A stretch of 11,087 nucleotides of DNA, taken from NCBI GenBank assembly GCA_031264425.1, contig JAISDY010000138.1:1-11087 (forward strand), given 5' to 3'. Origin of the DNA: Endomicrobium sp. (lineage in GTDB: Bacteria > Elusimicrobiota > Endomicrobiia > Endomicrobiales > Endomicrobiaceae). The position numbers were made by a program, and so were the translations under genes. Positions 6,170-11,087 of the stretch are shown here, in pieces (positions within the stretch are counted from its first letter, which is position 1; each line of letters opens with the position of its first letter). Below the pieces are notes generated by a model. That model ran no database searches. It was given only the letters and a program-made list of their open reading frames with translations, and had not been told where the DNA came from.

Positions 6170-7698
6170 TATTCCCACTCAATGGTAGCTGGAGGTTTGT
6201 TTGAAATATCGTAAACCACTCTGTTTGCGCCTTTAACCTCGTTTATAATTCGGGAAGATATGCATCCAAGCAGATCATATGGAAGTTTTACCCAATCAGT
6301 TGTCATAGCGTCGTCGGAATTTACAGCTCTTATAGCAATGACATACTCGTATGTTCTAGCGTCGCCCATAACGCCCACAGTTTTAACTGGAAGTATCACA
6401 GCAAAAGACTGCCAGATTTTTTCATAAAGTCCCGCTTTAATTATTTCTTGAGTTACTATGTCGTCGGCAGCTTTCAAAATGTTCAGCTTTTCTTCCGTTA
6501 CTTCTCCTAACGCCCTCACGGCAAGACCCGGACCCGGAAAAGGCTGTCTGTTTATAATTTCTTCAGGAATTCCAAGTTCTCTTCCCAAAATTCTTACTTC
6601 ATCTTTAAACAAAAATTTCAAAGGCTCAACTAACTTCATCTTCATTTTTTCAGGAAGTCCGCCAACATTATGATGGCTTTTAATAGGCGCTTTTGAGCCT
6701 TTTATAGAAACGCTTTCTATCACATCGGGATAAATAGTTCCCTGCAGAAGATAGTCTATCCCTTTTAGCTTCTTTGCCTCTTTGTCAAAAGTTTCTATGA
6801 AAGTATGTCCGATAATTTTTCTTTTCTCTTCGGGGTCAGTCACGCCTTTAAGCTTTGACAAAAATGTTTTCTTGGCGTCAACAATTATGAGATTTTTACC
6901 AAATGTCTTACCGAAAACTTTTTTAACTCTTTCCGTCTCGCCGAGTTTTTGAAGCCCGTGGTCAACATAAACGCAGACAAGCCGTTTGCCTATTGCTTTA
7001 TGTAATATTACAGCCGCAACTGAAGAGTCCACGCCGCCAGACAACGCGCACAAGACTTTGCTATCGCCGACTTGTTGGCGGATCCTTTTCACTTCGTCAA
7101 CTATGTAAGACTTCATTGTCCAGTCGCGTTTGGAACCGCAGATATTGAATATAAAGTTTTTTAGTATTTTTTTGCCATTTATGGAATGTTTTACTTCAGG
7201 ATGAAACTGAACGCCGTATATATTTTTTGAAATGTTTTCTATGGCTGCATAAGGAGAGTTTTCAGATTTTGCCGTTGTCTTAAAACCTTTCGGCATTTTG
7301 GAGAGCCTATCGCCATGATTCATCCAAAGCGTTTCTTTTGACTTAAGACCTTTAAACAAAGAGCACCCGCATTTTACGTTTACGCTTGCGACTCCAAATT
7401 CTCTGCGTTTTGACGGAGTGACTTTTCCGCCAAGATGCTCGGCTATAAGCTGCATTCCATAGCATATCCCTAAAATAGGAACATTTAATTCCCAAACTTT
7501 AGAATCAGGCCAAGGAGCGTCTTTTGAATAAACGCTGTCATAACTTCCGGACAATATAACGCCTTTCAAATCCTTAATTCCTGAAAAAGAGTCAAGCGGC
7601 TTATTTCCGGGATATATTTCACAGTACACTTTTTCTTCTCTTATGCGTCTCGCAATCAACTGTGTGTACTGCGAGCCAAAATCCAAAATTAAAATCAT
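6169..7698 (-). CDS. guaA: GMP synthase (glutamine-hydrolysing) GuaA
   Basis: GuaA converts XMP to GMP using ATP and glutamine, the last step of guanine nucleotide synthesis, in the cytosol. It is full length at 509 residues with both domains. The N-terminal class I glutaminase has its nucleophile Cys79 in GICYGMQ and His166-Pro-Glu168 in VQFHPEV. The ATP-pyrophosphatase domain has its P-loop SGGVDSS at 220-226. The C-terminal dimerisation and XMP-binding domain ends in KPPATIEWE. PFPGPGLAVR is also characteristic. The ATG at 7698 has AGGA and GAAGA purine stretches just upstream. Its TAA overlaps the pstS ATG, so pst expression is probably tied to guaA, although no direct functional link is known to me. 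No anomaly was seen. Confidence 0.97.
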   Translation of the reverse strand: MILILDFGSQYTQLIARRIREEKVYCEIYPGNKPLDSFSGIKDLKGVILSGSYDSVYSKDAPWPDSKVWELNVPILGICYGMQLIAEHLGGKVTPSKRREFGVASVNVKCGCSLFKGLKSKETLWMNHGDRLSKMPKGFKTTAKSENSPYAAIENISKNIYGVQFHPEVKHSINGKKILKNFIFNICGSKRDWTMKSYIVDEVKRIRQQVGDSKVLCALSGGVDSSVAAVILHKAIGKRLVCVYVDHGLQKLGETERVKKVFGKTFGKNLIIVDAKKTFLSKLKGVTDPEEKRKIIGHTFIETFDKEAKKLKGIDYLLQGTIYPDVIESVSIKGSKAPIKSHHNVGGLPEKMKMKLVEPLKFLFKDEVRILGRELGIPEEIINRQPFPGPGLAVRALGEVTEEKLNILKAADDIVTQEIIKAGLYEKIWQSFAVILPVKTVGVMGDARTYEYVIAIRAVNSDDAMTTDWVKLPYDLLGCISSRIINEVKGANRVVYDISNKPPATIEWE

Positions 7699-7716
7699 TC
7701 TTCTTTTCCTATCCTC

Positions 7717-8163
7717 TTACTTTTGTTTGTACTTATCTTTCTTTACATGTCCTGCCATTTTTCTTACACGATGAGTAGCATCTATTTTTCTATCTGTATG
7801 CTCATTATGCTCATTAACTCTTTTTATTTCAGTTTTATCAAATCTATTAGAATCTATCGCTGGTAAAGACAGCATAACAAGCATTATTGCCCAACCAAAT
7901 ACTGGAATAAACCATAATAATTGAAACCAACCGCTTATATTAGCGTCGTGCAGTCTTCTGGTTGCTATCGCTAATGACGGTAAAAAGACGCACCAAAATA
8001 CTAAAGAAGGAACAACTCCTACAGGGATAATATTTAAAATGATAAACAGAACAAAAAGAGTTAATACAAAATACCAAAACTGCTTAAGGCTAGCGCGACC
8101 ACAAAAATCTGCATAATGAAACTTTACAACTTCCCAAAAGTATATCCTTATAAAATCAGACAT
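7717..8163 (-). CDS. DUF805 family membrane protein
   Basis: A small membrane protein of unknown function. The 148 residues match the DUF805 pattern: an N-terminal YADFCGRASLKQFW (18-31), then hydrophobic segments near 29-46, 48-67 and 80-101. The family hallmark RRLHDANISGWFQLLWFIP lies at 69-87, between two membrane segments. The tail from about 108 is unusually polar and basic (for example HVKKDKYKQK at the end), and probably faces the cytosol. The ATG at 8163 has a strong ribosome site, AAGGGGG at 8169-8175, 5 bases upstream. The gene sits 18 bases before guaA and 65 bases after dcd, and part of it is AT-rich (7801-7860 holds 16 G/C in 60). Context does not suggest a role. Assignment to DUF805 is by motif memory. 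Confidence 0.85.
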   Translation of the reverse strand: MSDFIRIYFWEVVKFHYADFCGRASLKQFWYFVLTLFVLFIILNIIPVGVVPSLVFWCVFLPSLAIATRRLHDANISGWFQLLWFIPVFGWAIMLVMLSLPAIDSNRFDKTEIKRVNEHNEHTDRKIDATHRVRKMAGHVKKDKYKQK

Positions 8164-8228
8164 TTATACCCCCTTATGTTAAATACATCTCCATACGGTA
8201 AGTAAAGTAAGAAGTCTGAAACATTGTA
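8164..8228. other. Largest intergenic gap (dcd to DUF805)
   Basis: This 65-base gap is the longest non-coding stretch in the window and the only one roomy enough for an internal promoter on the minus strand. I see the DUF805 ribosome site (8169-8175) and a TTACTT-type repeat on the minus strand. I found no convincing -35/-10 pair at normal spacing and no hairpin followed by a T-run. It may simply be a spacer. Confidence 0.4.
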
Positions 8229-8780
8229 TCAAATTTTTGCCGAAGTTATAGTCTTCTGAGCTTGATATTTACCTTTTCGGTCGGCGTAAGAAACTTCGCA
8301 GATTTCATTTACTCCTAAAAATAGCACTTGGGCTATACCTTCATTTGCATAGACTCTTACAGGAACTGACGTAGTGTTTGCTATTGAAAGGGTAACATAA
8401 CCTTCCCATTCAGGTTCAAAAGGAGTAATATTTACAAATATCCCGCACCTTGCGTATGTGGACTTTCCAAATGCAATAGTCACTATATCCCTAGGTATTC
8501 TAAAATATTCTATGGTTTTCCCTAAAACAACTGAATTTGGAGGAATCTCTATATAATCATTAACAGTTACCGTGTCAAACAAACTATCTTGAGACTGTTT
8601 GGGATCCAGAACTCTCGCGCCTTTTTTCATTATCTTAAATTCATTGGAAAGACGCATATCGTATCCGTAAGAAGAAGTTCCGTATGAAATTTTACCGTCT
8701 CTAACTTGTCCCGGCTCAAACGGGTCTATCATTTTACTTTCAACAGCCATCTTCTTTATCCATTTGTCATTCTTAACCAT
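8229..8780 (-). CDS. dcd: dCTP deaminase Dcd (catalytic Glu replaced by Ser)
   Basis: By family, Dcd deaminates dCTP to dUTP, the precursor route to dTTP. The 183 residues align through SSYGYD (36-41), IPPNS (79-83), [10 protein letters not shown] (105-114), [10 protein letters not shown] (118-127), YANEGIAQ (144-151) and [10 protein letters not shown] (164-173). Ser107 and Arg111 match E. coli Ser111 and Arg115. The position of the essential E. coli Glu138, reached by counting from Arg and from the conserved Trp, is Ser132 here (VTLS where most homologues I recall read VTLE). The DNA is unambiguous at that codon (TCA). The protein could be inactive, use another residue, or keep only nucleotide binding. 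The start has AAAGGA (8790-8795) 9 bases upstream. It lies 19 bases after the ribonucleotide reductase gene, a sensible dNTP-supply pair. Confidence 0.92.
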   Translation of the reverse strand: MVKNDKWIKKMAVESKMIDPFEPGQVRDGKISYGTSSYGYDMRLSNEFKIMKKGARVLDPKQSQDSLFDTVTVNDYIEIPPNSVVLGKTIEYFRIPRDIVTIAFGKSTYARCGIFVNITPFEPEWEGYVTLSIANTTSVPVRVYANEGIAQVLFLGVNEICEVSYADRKGKYQAQKTITSAKI

Positions 8781-8799
8781 TTGTATTTATCCTTTTTAT

Positions 8800-11087
8800 T
8801 TAAGAACACTTAGAATATCCGCAGCCGTGGCAGACAACACAGCCTTCCGAAAAAGCCAACATTTCGCCACATTCCGGGCATTGCGGGCATGCGCCCATCA
8901 AATTAGCGTTGGAATCATGAACATATTGACTACCTTCGCTACTAGGAAAAATATCTATAGGTTGCTTTCCACCAAATAATTCAGGAGACATTTTTTCTCT
9001 GTTATACGCTTCAAGAGCTTTAGCAACGGCATCAGCGCACGATAATATTGCTCCTCCTTGCGCAAGCATCGGCGACGGACACCTTATGCCTTTAAGCTGT
9101 CTTATTATTTCATTTTGATTAACTCCGGAACGCAATGCCAAAGAAATTAAACGGCTTATAGCCTCAGCCTGCGAAGACGTACAACCGCCTGATTTGCCAA
9201 GTTGCGTGAATACTTCACACGCGCCTCTATCGTCTTCGTTTACCGTTACGTACATCTTACCGCAACCGGTATGCATAAGGAAAGTAAAACCCGTTGTCTT
9301 CATGGGTCGCATTCTCGGCTTGGCTTCTTTAGGTGATATTTGTTCTTCCTTTTTACTTGCAAGGTTTAAAACCTGCACGTCTCTACTGCCGTCGCGGTAA
9401 ACAGTAACGCCATTACAACCCAATTTATATGAAAGCATGTAAACGTTCTCCACGTCTCCTCTTGATGCCGAATGAGGGAAATTTACCGTCTTAGACACGG
9501 CGTTATCAGTGTGTTTTTGGAAAGCCGCCTGCATTTTCACGTGGTCTTCCGGACTAATATCATGAGAAGTTACAAAAATTTTCCTTATATATTCGGGGAT
9601 TTCAGAAAATCCTTGAACGCTTCCTTTTTCCGCTATTTTGTCCATAAGTTTCTGCGAATAAAAACCTTTTTCTTTCGCAAGTTTTTCAAATTGAGGGTTC
9701 ACTTCGTACATTTCTTCATTGTCAAGACACTGGGCTCTTTTGTAAACAAGAGCAAAAATAGGTTCTATTCCACCCGAAGCCGAAGCTATTATCCCTATAG
9801 TCCCCGTCGGAGCAATTGTTGTAGTAGTGGCGTTTCTTATTTCTTTACCTTTTGCATATACGCTCTTTTTAAAATTAGGAAAGGCGCCTCTTTTTACGGC
9901 AAGCGCCTCTGAAGCCTCGTGAGATTTAGCCTGTACAAACCCCATGAGTTTTTCAGCTAAAGACAAGGATTCTTCTGAGCCGTACGCAATACCCAAAGAC
10001 AAAAGCATATCCGCCCAACCCATAATGCCAAGACCTATCTTTCTATTTGATTGTGTGGTTTGGGCAATTTTATCTATAGGATAATTGTTCATATCAATAA
10101 CGTTATCCAAAAAATGGACAGCCGTTCTTACGGTTTTCTCAAGCCTTTCCCAATCAACATCGCCGTCTTTAACAAAATGTCCGAGATTTATTGAACCTAA
10201 ATTGCAAGATTCACACGGAAGAAGAGGCTGTTCGCCGCAAGGATTTGTGGATTCTATAGTTCCGATGTCGGGCGTGGGATTCTTTTCATTTATTCTGTCT
10301 ATAAAAATTATGCCCGGCTCGCCGTTTTTCCAAGCTTGGTCAACTATTTTATTGAAAACTGTTTTTGCGTTGAGTTTTCCAGAAGGGGCGTTGGTGCGTG
10401 GGTTATATAAATTGTAATCTTCGTTTTTTTCCAAAGCGTCCATAAACTCTTTGGTTATTGCGACGGAAATATTGAAATTATTCAAACTGTCGTTTTTATC
10501 CTTAGAAACTATAAAATCTAAAATATCCGGATGATCTACTCTAAGCATGCCCATATTAGCGCCGCGTCTTGTGCCGCCCTGTTTAATTGCCTCAGTAGCG
10601 GCATTGAAAATATGCATAAAGGACACAGGACCTGAAGAAACTCCTGAAGTGGTGTTTACTTTATCTTTATTTGGACGAAGCCTTGAAAAAGAAAACCCTG
10701 TCCCTCCGCCCGACTTATGTATAAGAGCTGTATTTTTCAATGTATCAAAGATTGAATCCATAGAATCTTCTATAGGAAGGACAAAACAAGCGGAGAGCTG
10801 TTGTAAATGTCCGCCCGCATTCATTAACGTCGGAGAATTAGGCAAAAAGTCAAGCAAAGACATGACGTCGTAAAATTCTTTCGTTAAAGCGTCCATATCC
10901 GCTTTATCGTCATAATTTTTATCAGCCTGAGCAATATTTTGCGCAACCCTATAGAACAAATCTTCGGGATTTTCAATAATCTTTCCGTTTTCATCTTTTC
11001 TCAAATAGCGCTTTTCAAGAACAGTCAGGGCATTTTTTCCCAAACTAATCTTTTTATTTGAAAGAAAATCTTTCTTAAATTTTTGTG
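8800..11087 (-). CDS. nrdJ: Adenosylcobalamin-dependent (class II) ribonucleotide reductase, 5' end beyond window
   Basis: Reduces ribonucleotides to deoxyribonucleotides using coenzyme B12, with no oxygen requirement. A TTG at 11043 would give 747 residues, but the frame stays open to base 11087 (reading QKFKKDFLSNKKIS before it), and no ribosome site precedes the TTG. The true start therefore probably lies outside. Numbering from the TTG: Cys86 (LSACF), GGGTGFSFSRLRP (112-124), the radical site NPCGE with Cys269 and Glu271, and Cys280 in CNLGSINL. The 11-residue spacing of Cys269 and Cys280 matches the thiyl and redox cysteines I recall from Thermotoga. TTTTIAPTGTIG follows further on. The C-terminus has a zinc-ribbon-like cluster (Cys719, 722, 725, 735, 738, 741) and a final Cys746, as in the NrdJ type with a C-terminal cysteine tail. 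No allosteric ATP-cone is visible in the window. Confidence 0.95.
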   Translation of the reverse strand, partial: QKFKKDFLSNKKISLGKNALTVLEKRYLRKDENGKIIENPEDLFYRVAQNIAQADKNYDDKADMDALTKEFYDVMSLLDFLPNSPTLMNAGGHLQQLSACFVLPIEDSMDSIFDTLKNTALIHKSGGGTGFSFSRLRPNKDKVNTTSGVSSGPVSFMHIFNAATEAIKQGGTRRGANMGMLRVDHPDILDFIVSKDKNDSLNNFNISVAITKEFMDALEKNEDYNLYNPRTNAPSGKLNAKTVFNKIVDQAWKNGEPGIIFIDRINEKNPTPDIGTIESTNPCGEQPLLPCESCNLGSINLGHFVKDGDVDWERLEKTVRTAVHFLDNVIDMNNYPIDKIAQTTQSNRKIGLGIMGWADMLLSLGIAYGSEESLSLAEKLMGFVQAKSHEASEALAVKRGAFPNFKKSVYAKGKEIRNATTTTIAPTGTIGIIASASGGIEPIFALVYKRAQCLDNEEMYEVNPQFEKLAKEKGFYSQKLMDKIAEKGSVQGFSEIPEYIRKIFVTSHDISPEDHVKMQAAFQKHTDNAVSKTVNFPHSASRGDVENVYMLSYKLGCNGVTVYRDGSRDVQVLNLASKKEEQISPKEAKPRMRPMKTTGFTFLMHTGCGKMYVTVNEDDRGACEVFTQLGKSGGCTSSQAEAISRLISLALRSGVNQNEIIRQLKGIRCPSPMLAQGGAILSCADAVAKALEAYNREKMSPELFGGKQPIDIFPSSEGSQYVHDSNANLMGACPQCPECGEMLAFSEGCVVCHGCGYSKCS

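Noticed and set aside
8164..8228. Possible promoter or terminator between dcd and the DUF805 gene
   Set aside because: No -35/-10 pair at acceptable spacing and no stem followed by a T-run could be supported.
10331..10340. Ten-base palindrome CCAAGCTTGG as a possible operator
   Set aside because: It lies in the middle of nrdJ coding sequence and is a single AAGCTT site with matching flanks; there is no regulatory context.
9472..10873. Several plus-strand open frames of 100-146 codons
   Set aside because: All are antisense to the ribonucleotide reductase gene and have low-complexity, unrecognisable translations.
11041..11043. TTG at 11043 as the start of the ribonucleotide reductase
   Set aside because: The frame remains open upstream to the window edge and no ribosome site precedes the TTG, so the gene is treated as partial.

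Overview
The window is a dense run of eleven genes, all on the minus strand, with gaps of 65 bases or less. Several neighbours overlap, so this is probably one operon or a chain of coupled transcripts. Both edges cut a gene: lpxB lacks its 3' end at base 1, and the ribonucleotide reductase runs open past base 11087. In transcription order the genes are: B12-dependent ribonucleotide reductase, dCTP deaminase (dcd), a small DUF805 membrane protein, guaA, pstS, a HindIII-type restriction endonuclease, its adenine methyltransferase, pstC, pstA, pstB and lpxB.

lpxB points to a Gram-negative, LPS-making bacterium. The DNA is AT-rich and the reductase is the oxygen-independent class II type. These traits would suit a host-associated or anaerobic lineage such as the Elusimicrobiota (Endomicrobium-like), but that placement is a guess; nothing here proves the taxon.

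Region by region: 11087-8229 makes and balances deoxynucleotides (NrdJ, Dcd). 8163-7717 holds a DUF805 gene with no known role. 7698-6169 is GMP synthase. 6178-951 is the high-affinity phosphate transporter (PstS binding protein, PstC and PstA permeases, PstB ATPase), split after pstS by a 1.9 kb restriction-modification pair. 946-1 is lipid-A-disaccharide synthase. No phoU follows pstB.

The main result concerns the restriction-modification pair. It resembles R.HindIII along most of its length, including the catalytic residues, and sits between pstS and pstC. It is flanked by a perfect 11-base direct repeat (3425-3435 and 5294-5304). Removing one repeat copy and the insert rebuilds a plausible ancestral junction, in which pstS reads on into a TGA stop one base before the pstC ATG. 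This looks like a scar of insertion with target duplication. The last residues of the methyltransferase appear to be host DNA read in another frame.

Two enzymes have unusual key residues. Dcd has Ser where the family has its catalytic Glu. PstB lacks both the Q-loop Gln and the H-loop His. No convincing promoter or terminator was seen, and there is no gene-free stretch over 300 bases.
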